This document shows positions 40,541 through 53,384 of a stretch of DNA of 64,000 bases, one piece after another (positions within the stretch are counted from its first letter, which is position 1; each line of letters begins with the position of its first letter). The notes beneath the pieces were generated by a model, which did not search any database, was not told where the DNA came from, and worked only from the letters and a program-made list of their open reading frames with translations. Source of the DNA: Apteryx mantelli. Taxonomy: Eukaryota; Chordata; Aves; Apterygiformes; Apterygidae. The stretch is from assembly GCF_036417845.1 (NCBI RefSeq), contig NC_089981.1, positions 62,268,268 through 62,332,267 of the forward strand. The letters are read 5' to 3'. The position numbers were made by a program, and so were the translations under genes.

Positions 40541-41384
40541 AACAAATGTGTTTGAGAGCCGAGTTTAGAAAATACACGCCTGGCAGTCTCTGTTCCATGC
40601 CAGAGAGAGGTAGTGTTGGAAATGAACATTACAAGGAATGAGAACATTACAATTACATGAGAAATAGAGAGGTTTTTAGTGAGTTCCTCTTTTATTAACA
40701 CCACATTGGCAGGCAGGCCTCTGACGGTACAGCTGGGTGTCGAGATATCTTCCCCCGTCTCTCAGACCTCGAGAGCTGCAAACGTCTTTCTGCAGTGTAA
40801 AATCTCGCCCCCCTCCCCTTCCCAGGGCAGAGCTGGGGCTGCTGAGCAGCCGATGCCGCAGATGGGGGCTGCTCGCTCTTGATTTATAGGATAAACTGAC
40901 CTTGCTGACATGGAAAGGAAGCCCCTATTCATGGGAAAGTGTGAGATCAGCAGAAAAGGGCGCTCACCGAGAGAGCTCAATTTCTTAAGACAACTTCAGA
41001 TTTGTGCCTTTCCCCCGCCTCGGCGAGGGGCCGAGCGAGGCGGTGTCGCAAGAAAGCCGCTTCCCACGGCGGCCCGGCGGCTCGGCGGCCCGGCTCCGCA
41101 GCCCCGCAGGCTCTTCCGCGGCCGGGCGCGGCGGCTCTGGGAGACCGCCCGCGCCCCCCCGCCCCCAGCTGCCCAGCGGTGCCCGCGGAGTTTGCCCGGT
41201 ATTCCTGAGGCACGGCTGATGTGCGTGAAAAGGGCAGGACTTCTCTCCCTCTCTCTTTTTCCCCCTTTTCCTCCTTTTTTTTTTTTTTTGCTTTTTATTT
41301 TTCTCTCATAAAGTTGTTTGGAGCCTGGTTCATTTTGCAGCCGTGTCAGGGTTCTCTCTAACAGGGGATAGCGTTTGACCTCGG

Positions 41385-41406
41385 ACACACACACACACAC
41401 ACACAC
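41385..41406. repeat. (AC)11 microsatellite
   Basis: Uninterrupted dinucleotide run in PAX9 intron 2, about 400 bp before exon 3. Confidence 0.92.
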
Positions 41407-41639
41407 GAGGCGATTCACGTAAATCTGCCTTGGGAAATGCCGGGGGGCAAGTGACGGGGGCAGCTGTGCCCTGCCAGTGTGCGACGCGAGCATGAGCCAG
41501 CTCTGGGCTGTGCTGGAGATTTGCTTCGCCTTTCCATCGACTGTACGGAAGAAAACCGAAGGGAAGGGCCGATTCTCTCCGGGCATTCCCAGAGGCTCAG
41601 CGCGGACACGTGTGAGGGCGAAGGAGAGATTCCCCCTTA

Positions 41640-42690
41640 GCTCTGCCCCGCACAGCCCGTCGCCCAGGGCCCCGCGGCCCGGAGCCCTCCCCGCACACCC
41701 GGGGCAGGTCCCGCGGGGAGAGGGAGCTGTGTCCCGCCCGGAGCAAACTGCCCCGCGGCCCGGCCAGTGCTTCTAACTCCCCCCTTCCCTGCTGTGTTCC
41801 CCAGCCGTGAGTGACACGTCGCCTTACCCCAGCCCCAAGGTGGAGGAATGGAGCAGCCTGGGCCGAAACAGCTTCCCCCCCGCGGCCCAGCACGCCGTGA
41901 ACGGGCTGGAGAAGAGCTCCCTGGAGCAGGAGGCCAAGTACAGCCAGGTAAAGGGAGAGCGAGGGGCGGGCGGGGATGCACAGGGCGTCCGAGCGCGGCC
42001 TGCGGCCGGGCACCGTGCTGCGGCCCTTTCCCGCCGCTGCCGCTCTCGGTTTCAGGACGGTCCGGCCTTCCTCCAGCGGCCGCTTGGTTTTGGTTTGCAA
42101 ACGAGTCCTAAGGAGAGGCGACGCCTGCAAAGAGCCTCGCTCCCTCCTTCCCTCCTCTCCCCTCTCCCCTCCCTCAGCACAAACAACACCCAGGGCCCCT
42201 GGGAGACCCCAGCCCTCCTTTCTCCTGGTGGCTTTGGCCCACCCGGCGTTGCTGGTGCCCAGCGCGGGCCGCAGGGCTGTGCCTCTCGCAGACGGGAGGG
42301 GAGCACCGCAGCTAATCCTTGCCAGGCGCCGCTCTCCAAACGCTGGCGCTGGTTTCCCCGAGCCCAGCCCGACTAGCAGACACCCGAGACTCGCCGAGCA
42401 CCTGCCCCTGCAGCCTGCCCGCGGGGCCGCCCTGAACCCCGCGGCCGCGCCGCCGCCGGGCTCCGCCGCCGCGCAGCCCCGAGCCCTCGCCTCGGCCCGG
42501 CGCCGCGCGACCCCCACCGGCCCGCAGCGACGCCCCGCGCCGGGGGCTCCGCGCTGCGCCGCGCTGCGGTGCGGAGCGGGGCCGCGGCCGCGCCGCCCCG
42601 GCCTCCTGCCCGGCCGCTGCCCCGCGCTGTGCGGCCGCGGCGTGTTTCGCCGCGCTGCCACCGCCGTCCTTCAAAACGCGCTTTACGCTG
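41640..42690. promoter_or_regulatory. PAX9: CpG island over PAX9 exon 3, right edge of CpG domain
   Basis: CpG density is extreme at 42390-42660 and falls abruptly at about 42690 to AT-rich DNA. The 354-codon minus-strand frame at 41597-42661 is antisense to exon 3 and is explained by the scarcity of A/T-containing stop codons. Confidence 0.6.
41805..41947 (+). CDS. PAX9: PAX9 coding exon 3
   Basis: It encodes the last two bases of codon 211 to codon 258: [19 protein letters not shown], then [20 protein letters not shown] and LEQEAKYSQ. This aligns with the mammalian [20 protein letters not shown] region of the transactivation half. The acceptor is TGTTCCCCAG at 41795-41804 and the donor CCAG|GTAAAG. 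At 143 nt the exon is one codon longer than the 140 nt I recall for the human exon. The extra residue is Ala211 from the CC that follows the acceptor. No alternative AG lies between it and the GTG codon, so the longer form is forced by the sequence. Confidence 0.94.
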
Positions 42691-42900
42691 TCCGCGGCGA
42701 GTACTGTAGGAAGGGGAATAATTTGAAAATGAGGTGTAATTGCTTCCTACATTAAGTATTTTTAAACGCTTAAGTAGACTGTGAATTTCCTACATTTTAA
42801 TTACAATACAATATAACTGTAACTTAATAAATCTCTGTCTAAATCTTTGTACTTGCTAATCAAATCCCATGCCAGGAGACAAGCTATAAAAGACTTGACT
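42690..42900. promoter_or_regulatory. PAX9: Candidate regulatory block at start of AT-rich intron 3
   Basis: Directly after the CpG edge there is AT-rich sequence with TGTAATTGC, ATTAAGTA, CTTAAGTAG (NK2-like), TTTTAATTAC and TGCTAATCAAA words. It has no open frame and no repeat. Function is inference. Confidence 0.25.
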
Positions 42901-45900
42901 TTTACTCGTTGAGAGAGCACGGGTTTTGAGAACGTTTCCATGCAACAAAAACAAATTTCTATATGTAGCAGAGGATACATTCACTTCCCTGCAATTCATT
43001 TGTTATATTTGTAATTAATTCAAGGAAAAACTACAGTCTCTATTTAGCATGTTACCATTCAAGAACAGAGTTTTTGGGCATGTTTGCTGAAGTTCTGTGA
43101 CTGGTTTTGGGTTCCATGGTGAAGAGGGTTCTGTATCTGAAATTTGGTGCTGAGAGTAGCTGAATCAGACCCTTTCAAAATCAAGATGTTGAGAACAAAT
43201 TGAGCAAATGCTTTCAAAAGGTGAATGAAGCAGCATGGGAAATATTGTAGGCCTCAAATGTGAACAACCATTTTATTACTTGTAACACCTTGCAAACGAT
43301 GTGCAGGCCTTAATGGTATCCTATTTGTTTCCCATTACATTCTCACTATTATTCCTTTATTATTCTGTTCATTTCCTATTACAAATAATGTGTTATGTAG
43401 TATAGCCATTACTGCAAAGTGGAAGATAGAATTAGGTTTAGAATCAGATTTAATATTTCATTTTCCATGGTTTTCTTTAAAAACAAAACAAATAATGTGT
43501 TAGCAATCTTACTAAAAATTATGGAAATATCTTGTCATTAACCTGCTAGGAACAGCTGTACCATGGCTACATTGTCTTAAGTTCCAGTCTGGGCCTTCTG
43601 CACACGTATAACTTTCAGAAGTGAATAATTCTGCTGAAGCGTTCACAGGATCTGGCTCATAGATTATAAACTATTGCCTCTGTTAGATTCACATTTGCCT
43701 TAACAGAATTTCGAGAAACAATGTTATATAAATTGGATTATTTTCAATGCTGGTGTTGGAAACTGTTTTTTTTTAAACTTGTTTCATTCTTTCAATATTT
43801 ATGCTTTTATCTTCATAATATATCACTGTTTTACCATCAATACTAGTTTTATTTCAAAGTTTCATTCAGCCTAAAAGGTTGCCTGATATATATAATTTAA
43901 ACATATGGACTATTTAAAAATGGAGCAAATTAATATTAATAAAATGGTATTCATTTATCAAAATACATTGCATAGAGATTTTAAAAGGACAGGAAACCTA
44001 AAAGGTATTTTCCCAAAATATCATTTTCAGAACTGTGCACACTAAAAAATGATGCAGAGGTGATTCCCACCCCACCCCCCAAAAGTAATAAGTATAAACA
44101 GTATTTGGCTTCGGGAAATTCTAATGCATAGACCAGGCTATTCACACAGTATTCAGACTAGTTAATCAGAGAATTCATTCACATGTACATTGTTTGCTTA
44201 ATGTGTCATAAGTATACTTCCTTGCTAATTTAGAATATATTCAAAGAAAATAAATGTCAGATAAGAATATGAAAATGTGATTTTCTTCAGTTTTTACAAG
44301 ATTCTTGTAGCTAAAAGAGTTGTTCCAACAAGGTGCAAAGTGAAATTCATAAACCAAATTCTTGCTGCGTGTAGAACTGGCTTAGTAGTTTGCTGGTCTC
44401 TGAAGCACAGTGAGTCTGGGTGACATTCTCTGCCAATTAAGCCTGACTGAAAGCCTCCGACATGTCCTTGGACCTTTACGTAGTCTCTTGCAATGTGTAC
44501 TGCTTTGGATGTAAATAGATGAGCAGAGGACAGCAGAGAACATTGGTTCATTTATCCGGATCCAGCAAACGGGTATCTGGAATAGTGAAATACAGGGAAG
44601 CCACGGTCATGATTTACATGCCAGGAGGACTACAGGCTCTGTCTCTGGGCTTCAGGATAAATGCTATTTTCCACATCTCCTTTGTGCAAAGATCATTATA
44701 AAATTCTGGTCTTAAGAAGGCTAACACCAGAGGTCCCCCAGAAAAGAGAAGTGACTCCTCTGTAATACTTACTCCACTTTTATGCCTATATAACCAAAGT
44801 CAGAGGAGCCTACAACAGGAGTAGAGCAGCAGGGAATCGAGCTTGTGTGCTTTATGTAGGCTTTCCAATTATACAACAGGAGCAGAGGGAATGTGCTGTG
44901 AGGCACATTAACAAAGGGTTTCAGGTGGGTGATGGGGAAAACTGCTGTTTCTATCTAATATCAGCTATACATTTTAAGCATCAGCAACGTTCAAGAATAC
45001 AGGTTCACCTCTCACAGTTTGCAAATAGCTCCAGAGCTAAAAGATACCTGAAGGACTTGTTCCTCCAGCCTTAGTTGTGGAAGATAATATTTTACTTCTC
45101 AAGAAATCCCCTGGAAACTCCCTCTGCATGAGAAAGACTAGAAAAATTGAGCCCAAAGAGCAAGGTCTTCTGTACTTTTCAACTATATTTATTTGATCCC
45201 TCCTTTCAAACCGTATACCTGTGTTTTAACACACCAGATTCTGTAGCCTTTTTCAGGCAAAACTCTTATCAAACTCCCACACTTGCCAGCAGCAACGAAG
45301 GCTGATCTCTGACCAGTTCGAATGGCTGCATTTCACTGCTTAACCCACACATCAGTGGGAAATATGCCTGGGAAAGGAGGCAGCAAGACTTCATATTTTC
45401 ATCTGAGCAATGTGTTGTCACACTCATTTAACACAAAGCTGTACTTTTGAATCTAGAACATTTTTTGCTTTAAGTATTATTAATTTCCTGGTGTCTCTGG
45501 GGCCTTTGTTTGCAAAGTCATCCTGTATTTGGGATTTAGGAGTTTGAAAGCTTTGCCTGACAGACTGTGATTTTGTACCAAAAGTTCCACAGGAAATCAC
45601 AGAGATGCCTCGTAAAATTTCTATTCAGTTTTAATTACCTGATGTCCCACGTTGTCATTTATATGTAAGCAATTGCATTATATTTTCCCAGTGCAACATT
45701 TGCATGCATTTCTCTAGTCAAACAGCTTTGCAAACAGAGCAGCTGTGAATCAGGGAAGCTGAAAAGGAAAATAGATTTTTCTGAGAGCGTGACAGTTTTG
45801 GGTCTTGCACATTTTGTACAGAGCTCAGTTACATTGCGGTATTTACGCATAGGGGCACATGCAGTGTGGTGTTGGGGGGGAGGCTTCTACACATAACTAT

Positions 45901-48900
45901 ATTACTAATACAAAAGATGAATATTCAGAGTATTTCATGTGTTAAGCACTTTATACTGACAGCTGCATTAAAAATTACTAACTGAAATCACTGAAGAACT
46001 AAAATAAATACAAACTGATTTGTACTCTGCATTTGAAATGAAAACATATAATAAATATGTATCGTATTTAAAATGCACTTTTCAGACACCTCATGCTTGT
46101 GACTTTCTGTACTAATGACATGGATGTACAGACTGAAAGAACTACAGTTTGCATTTACATGCATGTGAAAATGACTTATATCCTCACACGATTTGTTGAG
46201 AGGCAGATAGATTTGGAAATATTTTTTTGCAGAATTATTTGCTGTGTGCATTGCAGGAAGCAGACGTGCATGTTGCCAAAGGGAGCTGATACCTATTAAT
46301 AGAAAAAAGCTGGTAACTTAGCAAGTGGTTCTTGCAAGCTTGCTCTTGCAAATGATGAGCTGTTTGGAGGACTGATCCCAAACCCACTGGAGTTGCTCAA
46401 AACGCTCCTCCTAATTAAAAGAAGCTTGTGAACATGGTTTGAGTGAAGTCATCCTCTGACATGTTGGACAGACCCCAAAGTAGCAACTGCTTCACTTCTG
46501 TCTCAGTAAAACTTTATCAGCTGTTTGTGGCCTGACTTTTCAGCTCTGCTGGGGTAGCACTCGCTAGTCTTTGGTTGCTTTCTGATTAGGAGATCATGAG
46601 CTCCATGTGCTTATATGTGCTTATAGAATAAAAGGGAAGGATCCATTTTAGGGCAAGTGATTGCAAATAATTGTGGGTGCAATTCTGGACAATTACTTGC
46701 ACAGAAAATGTAGGCAATGTAAATATTTAAGTTCCTGATCTTTGATTGTAGGTGAACAATGAATTGTATATGGCCAAAGCATCTGTAATTGTTTTCATCT
46801 GCTATTCTTAGAACCCACAAGATATGGTAACTTTTCTGAGAGTCAAATGAAAATTTAGCCTTAAGTGTCATGGTCAATTAAATGACCCTCCTACACAGAT
46901 TATTTATTGCAAAATTTCACTAGTGGGTTACCTATGTGGCATCCTATATTCTAATTCAGTATTCAGACAGTTAGACTCCTATTACAGGGCTGTGCTAAAT
47001 TCATCTGTGATAATGGTCCAGACCTTATACTCCACACTCGTATTGGGGGGATGCTGAGGAGAGGTGCATATTGGCTTTCTTGCCATAGTACCTAGTAGAA
47101 ATCTTAGCCGAGTTCCTGTCTGGTGCAAGGGTTCAAACCTTTGCCTGAGGACAATTCAGCTCTGTGTTAGGCTGCTCAGGATCTCCAGACCAGTGCCTGT
47201 TATTTAAATAGTCACCAAAGTGGCTTCCATGAGGTCTAGGCATCCATGTCATTGCATGTTGTGGGTGAGGGGCATGAGCTGATCCCACTACCTGCACCCG
47301 ATTCCTTCCCAGGTGATCTGGATGGCACCCCATTCGAAACCCATTTGTGAGACCTGCCTCTTACTGGCCACCTGCTTCCACGGCCAAAACACAGTGCCCT
47401 GCCCACCAGTCCACATGGCTTCAGGGCACTCCACCCGGATGAAACTAATAAAGAAAGTCAGAGAGGTGAGTGAATGGTATAATGACACTCAGACTGCACT
47501 CTGAGCACCCTCTGCTCAAAGGCCCCCAATGGTCCGGGAGCTCCGTTAAGACAAACAGGATGATGGGCTGAAAAGCAACTGGTGGGAGATTCCTGTCACA
47601 GTCAAGGAGCAGAGTGTCAGAAGCATGGGAATTAGGTAGGACTCAATCTGTTCAGTCTTCTGGTGCTTGCAGTGGAGTGGAAAATAGACGAAGACTGTAT
47701 GGTATGTTTGGATTTATGGCTGTTGTGGCAATTCATCAATTCTTAGGGACTACTTATACGCCTAGTCAATTGGTGATGACCATTCAATAATCAATGGACT
47801 GTGATTTCACCCTCATTAACTTGTCAGCCTCCCTGTAATTGCCTCTGCAGCACTGGAGATTCATTAGACAAAGGGGAACCCATTTGGCTCTTCCTCGGGA
47901 GGACAAAGTGGGGATTTTACTGATTTGATCCCATGTTTTTGCCACTTGTAGCTGGCAGGATCTCTTTGAGGTCTTTCTGTCTGTTAGGTCTCTTTCTACC
48001 AACCTCAGTTTCATTTAAATAACTCTATATTTAAATAACTATTAATATATTGTTAAATATATTATATTAAGGATGTATTTTCCATAGAACCTTTTGCTAA
48101 GTACATCATATTTTAACCATCAGTGTAAAAAGAACAAATGTTTATTCCTTTCAGTGTATTTGCTTGTATAACGTCTCTGTGCGACTCCAGATTTTGCCCA
48201 AACAACAAGGGTGAATTATTGTGGAAATCTGTTCTAGAACTTCGGTGAGCTGTTGCTAGTTCCTAGTCAGGGGAGTTTGCTCACCTGGCATGGCTTTCTC
48301 CTGAGCTTTCCTCTTGTTCTAACAAACACAGTATACCCGTCCAAGACACATTCACCCCCCCCTTTCCCTCAGTGTGCCTAGGTTTTAGAATGACCACTAT
48401 CGGCCTTGACTCACACCTTTTTATCCTACCTCTGTTTTCCTCTGCTGCTTTTGTAGTGTATTCCTCAGTCTGTTTTTATCTGTTTAAGTCCTTAAGAAAG
48501 AGGTTTTTAACTTTTGTTTCTGTTGTAGTTTGTTTTGATAAGATGTAAAATGCCTCTGGCCCCTTTAGGAAAGGATTGGTGATGGTGTGTAAATTCAAGT
48601 TATTCTTATTTCCAAAAATGGATTTTTATTTCCCTGAAGAGGCTGCGATTTAGAATTTGATAAGCAAATATAATTAAGAGTGATCCTGGTGCATGTTGCA
48701 ACTATAGTTAAAACATTCAACTGATACTATCTGATTTCTGTGTTATTCAGTGCAGCTGGGGATGCCTATAAGTAAAGGAAACAACTTTAAGTTAATAAAA
48801 AAAGTGCATTAAACACAGAGAATGGGATCTGATCATTATTAAGAGGAAGAACCTTATTTTAGAAGGAGGTGGTGTGAGTGTCTCATGTGGTACACTGTAA

Positions 48901-49859
48901 TTCAAGAACTATTGAATTCAGTGAGAGAAAAAATGCCTGTAAAGAAAATGACATCAAAGTAAGAGAGATTCATTGAACAGGGATGGGTAACTAATTAATA
49001 TTCAAATCTTAAAACACTTAAGCATGCAAGTAATTCCATTTTACTCCTGACTTCAAATAGAATTGCCAGCATTGCTCCATATGACAGTGAAAAAGGAATC
49101 CTGTAACTCCCCATTGTGGAAAATTTTCTTCCCGTTTTCAAAGCCCAGTCTCCTGGGAATCAGCACAACTCCCCTGAGCAACAGACTAAATGCAGGTCTC
49201 TTACCTGTGTGTTAGAACTTTAAAATGTGCTCGATTCAAGTGTATTGCCACTCTCCAGCCTAAGTTGAAAATGAAGACATATATTTTGAAGTAATGTCCT
49301 ACCTACCGCAAAATGTCCCCCTTCTGTTCAAGGTCTTTTGGACATTGAAATCATTTAATGAAAATGTCTTCATTTTTCAGAGTTTGTTCTATTATATTCT
49401 GCTTGCTGTGAAATTAATGGAAACTGGAAGTGGGAACATGCTCAGCAGAAGAAATTCATTCATATAAGCATATGGATATACTCTGATAATAAGCTATGAA
49501 AAGACTTTGGATGAAATTTTTGCAGGATTATAAAAATCAGCAAAAACTTGTTTGTGGGATCAACTCTGACTAGGTTATTCACATACATCTTGTCATCTTA
49601 GCAATTTCATTACATTTTTCTCAAAAAAATTAATGAAGAGTGTTATCATAAACCGGAGAAATTTGCTCAGTGCTCACTTTGGTACACCTGTATTCCTTAG
49701 GTAACTCTGATTTACCTGCATAGCCCGTTAATTCTAGCAGAACACTGATCTGAATGAATGTTTGTAGGATCATGTAATTTTTCCCATTGATGCTGAAGGA
49801 CTGAATAGCAGCTTCAGAATTTAGCTCTAATTTAGTTAACTGCAATCTCTGTCTAAATA

Positions 49860-50130
49860 GTATTTAATGTTATTTATTTTAAAAGGTTAAAATAAACATA
49901 GGTGTATTAATTACCTCTTTAGGTAATGCCATTTTTCTAAATGAGATTTCCATTACATGCCAGCTGCTGATATTTAACTTGGAAAATTTGTTTACTCTTC
50001 CCCTGGGATCCCATATGTTGATTTGATTTATAAATCATATTTAACCTCCAATTAAAAAAGAAAGATTTAGCATGTTTGCTTCCTTTATGCTCGTAGTTTG
50101 CGTTTGGTTGCTTCTAGTCATGTTACCATA
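49860..50130. promoter_or_regulatory. PAX9: Candidate regulatory block in PAX9 intron 3
   Basis: It contains TATTAATTACC, GGTAATGCC, CCATTACATG, CCAATTAAAA and the perfect palindrome GATTTATAAATC (50025-50036). This is a concentration of homeodomain-type cores without coding or repeat character. Whether it is conserved cannot be seen from a single sequence. Confidence 0.25.
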
Positions 50131-51610
50131 ATCTTTTGGCTCATTATGTGCACATCGCTGAGAACATTAGACATCCTCTGGGTGTTTAAGGCAATTTGCT
50201 CCTCTGACTGACAGACTAGATCTTCAGCTCTGCTCCCTGCTATGCTTTTCCCTTGTTGTGGAAAAAATGACTTTTCCAGTAGCTACTTTGTGACTGTTTT
50301 CAGTGCATTTGATGCACATTCAGCATTTCCAGAAATTGTTTAAGCTTTTCATTTTGAAAAATGAGCAGCAAGAGAGTGGCTGTTTGTGGAGCTACGGTAG
50401 CGTTCCTGTAACTAAAGCTGCTGCCAACGCTCCATTTTGCTGGAGAGCTGCTGCTGTCAGCAACTTTGTTGTGATACCTCCTCAGGTTTGTTTAGTTTGC
50501 TTTTGGGGGGAGGCTCTGTGCTGGAGAATAAAGGCAATCCTTGCTGATCCAAGGACAGGAAGGATTCATTCCATCCACGCCAGTGTTAGAATTGAGAAAT
50601 ACAAATTAAACAGCAACCGTATTCATGAGAGGTGTGCTCCTGAAGACCTGACACAGGCAAAGCTTCTGCTGATTTCAGCAGGGAAATTTGGTCTCAGTCA
50701 CTGTTCAAGCTCATTAGTGTTGTTGAATTAGGTAATTTGATCTTGAAGCCAATGTTGTTTCTCCTGAAACACTTTTTCCATAGGTGTTTAAAATACTTCT
50801 ACACAACATAACCTCTAAGAATCTTAATCTATATAATAAAATATTGTAATAACTACAGTTCAATGGTCTAGTAATTCAAATAATTGGAAATAATTAATTC
50901 AAAATAAGAGGAATCATTTTTATGGACACTTACTTTAGAGCTGGATTATGCAGTTGAGGTGGTATCCACATGTGGGGTCAAATCTGCCCTTGTTTGTATT
51001 TGTGTAAACATGAAATGAGAACATTCATGTTATTGCAATTCATAGTAAACAACATAAATACAGGCTCATGATTTTAAATGTTATTTCTGAAAAAATTTGG
51101 GTGAATCTGGGTCCTTTTGTGAAACATTTCAAAGCCAGATGGAAAGTGATCACAGAGACAGGCTCTAATTTTGGTACTCAGAGTGCACATGTCTAGCAAA
51201 CAAAAGGAGGAGCATGAAAAGTAGAGAGTGGGATGAAATCAAACAAAATAATATCAGTCAATTACAAGATAGAATTTGAATTCATACCACAGTGTCTGAA
51301 AGCAGAATTTACATTGTGTTTTCTAAGGTATTAACATGGCCAAGGCAAAAAAAAAAATCTGATAGTCTGTTGTCAGACATGGATTGTTTGGGGAGTTTGT
51401 TCAGAAAGTTTGTACCTTGTCTCCTCTTAAAATGCAAAAGAGAGGCTGAAGCTACTACACTGGTGTTACCCTCATGACAGAAGTCATGGGTGTGTGGGGG
51501 CGTTAATCTCTGGCTTGGAGAGGAACTGTTTTGATTTTTTAGGAGACTAAAAAGCTAATGGAAATTATTTGTTCCAAAGACAGTCCCACATAAGCTTGGT
51601 TCTAGACTTG

Positions 51611-51646
51611 CTTTCCATCCTCTCCCCCCAAGAAGAGGATGGAAAG
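51611..51646. repeat. Perfect 13-bp inverted repeat, 10-nt loop
   Basis: CTTTCCATCCTCT at 51611-51623 is exactly complementary to AGAGGATGGAAAG at 51634-51646. The spacer is CCCCCCAAGA. It could form a stable hairpin in the PAX9 pre-mRNA, since it lies in intron 3. Confidence 0.88.
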
Positions 51647-53339
51647 AAAGTTTCCTCCAAGAAACCCCCAACTCCATGCCCAAATCCCAAACAGCTTGAA
51701 AACAAAAATTACATCAAAAGCTCCTCCTATTTAGGATTTTACCAAAGAGTGTCTAAAACCAGAAACTCCCTCAGTTAAACTACCTGAGTCTTCACCATTG
51801 AAAATAGATGTAGTCCATTTATTTCTGCATCATAATTTTATATCACATAATGGGAGATTTTCTGTCCCATTGGCTTTGAATTCTGGCCTGGTTATTCCTT
51901 TCACTTGCCCTGTTGTGTATCAGCAGTAACCCGGTAGAGTGGCACCAGACAAAACTTGTGAGCCTGACCAGACTGCTGTTGTTTTGCAGGTAGCTTTCTG
52001 AGAACATGTTTAAATTTACAAATCACAAGAAGGTTGTGTTTTCTAGATATAGAACACAGCTCCGAAATTTGGAAATACTTTTTCCATCGGTTGTTTTAAA
52101 ACATTGATAGAGGCAGCAGTTCAAAGCAAATATTTTCCTCTGGTCTTTGTAGAAACTGGATAGTAAGTACTTTCAGACAGGAACCCTTATCTTTTGCACA
52201 GCAGAGGCTGTCATTCAGCTAGAACTACATGTTTGTTTGTTTGTTTTAAAAATTAAATTTCCCTCGAAAAGCAAGGGTTTAAATTAAGAAAAAAAATTAT
52301 AAAACTTAAAAACAAGGTTCAAGAAACTCTGCACTTAAAACAAGTTCTAAGGGTTCTGCAAATCCATAAACATTATGGGGGTTCTTGCACTCCTAATTAT
52401 GAATGCTTAGATTTTGGTGTTCATTTCCTCTGATTGAAATATTGCAGGATGAATTATTCATCCAGTATATACATGAATGTGGTATTCAAGCCCTTCCATT
52501 TATTTTAAGTGAATGTCATGTTTGTAAAAAGTGCCAGATTGACAGACAAGATTTAGCCTCTCTGATAATATATACATTGTACCCAAAGCTGTCTAGAAGT
52601 AAAAACTCTACCAGCCAAAATTATTGGGTCAAATCCTTCACTGGTGAAAATCAGACTACTGAGTTTATTTCTGTAGTCATCCCCTCAGCATTAAATTCTG
52701 GCCAGAGAAGGCTTCTGACTACCCCGCTGATAGGGCTCAAACATCCTCCAAAACAGAAGCATGCTCTGGGCCGGGTCAGTCCTTACACAGCTCAGTGCCA
52801 CCTGCTTTGCTGAAGCAGTTCGTTGGAATTCAAATCATCATGGTTTTGCATGGTAAAGCTTGGGAGTACTGGAACTAAAATAAGACCAATTCATTTAACC
52901 AGCGAGGCAGAGACAATAGCTTTCAAGCATTGGTGGCCTAGGACAGATCAGAGCTGGTGGTCACTGCAAAATGGCTCCATGTCCTGCCCTAAGTAGTTAG
53001 GGCAAGATCTTTATCACATTCAAAATAGTTAGATACTATGAAAACATCAGTTGTCACAGTTGTAGTTTAAGGAAGGGGAGGGGAATAAAAGGATTGTTCT
53101 GATCATTATAAATCAGGAAATGAATTTTTTACGTTATGCTTTTACAAAAACTAGTGAATATTTAGCCAAATTTCACCTGTTTTGTAAATAGCAACCCAAG
53201 CAGTACATTCAGTGTAATTCAGTAATAAACTAGGACTTCTCTAGTAATTATAGTCCAGAGCCTTTTATTTTATTTACTGGCACAAGATCATACTAAGGAA
53301 GGCCACATAACAATAAATAGAAGAAGGTGAAAAAATATT

Positions 53340-53384
53340 TTTGGACATAAATATGTATCCATACATAAATATGTATTGATACAA
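53340..53384 (+). repeat. Tandem duplication with CATAAATATGTAT core
   Basis: The core CATAAATATGTAT occurs twice, each copy followed by a similar C/G-AT-AC tail, in PAX9 intron 3. Short local duplication. Confidence 0.75.

Noticed and set aside
41597-42661. 354-codon minus-strand open frame
   Set aside because: Antisense to PAX9 exon 3 within an extreme CpG island. It is Arg/Ala/Gly/Pro-rich from composition and no homologue is recognisable.
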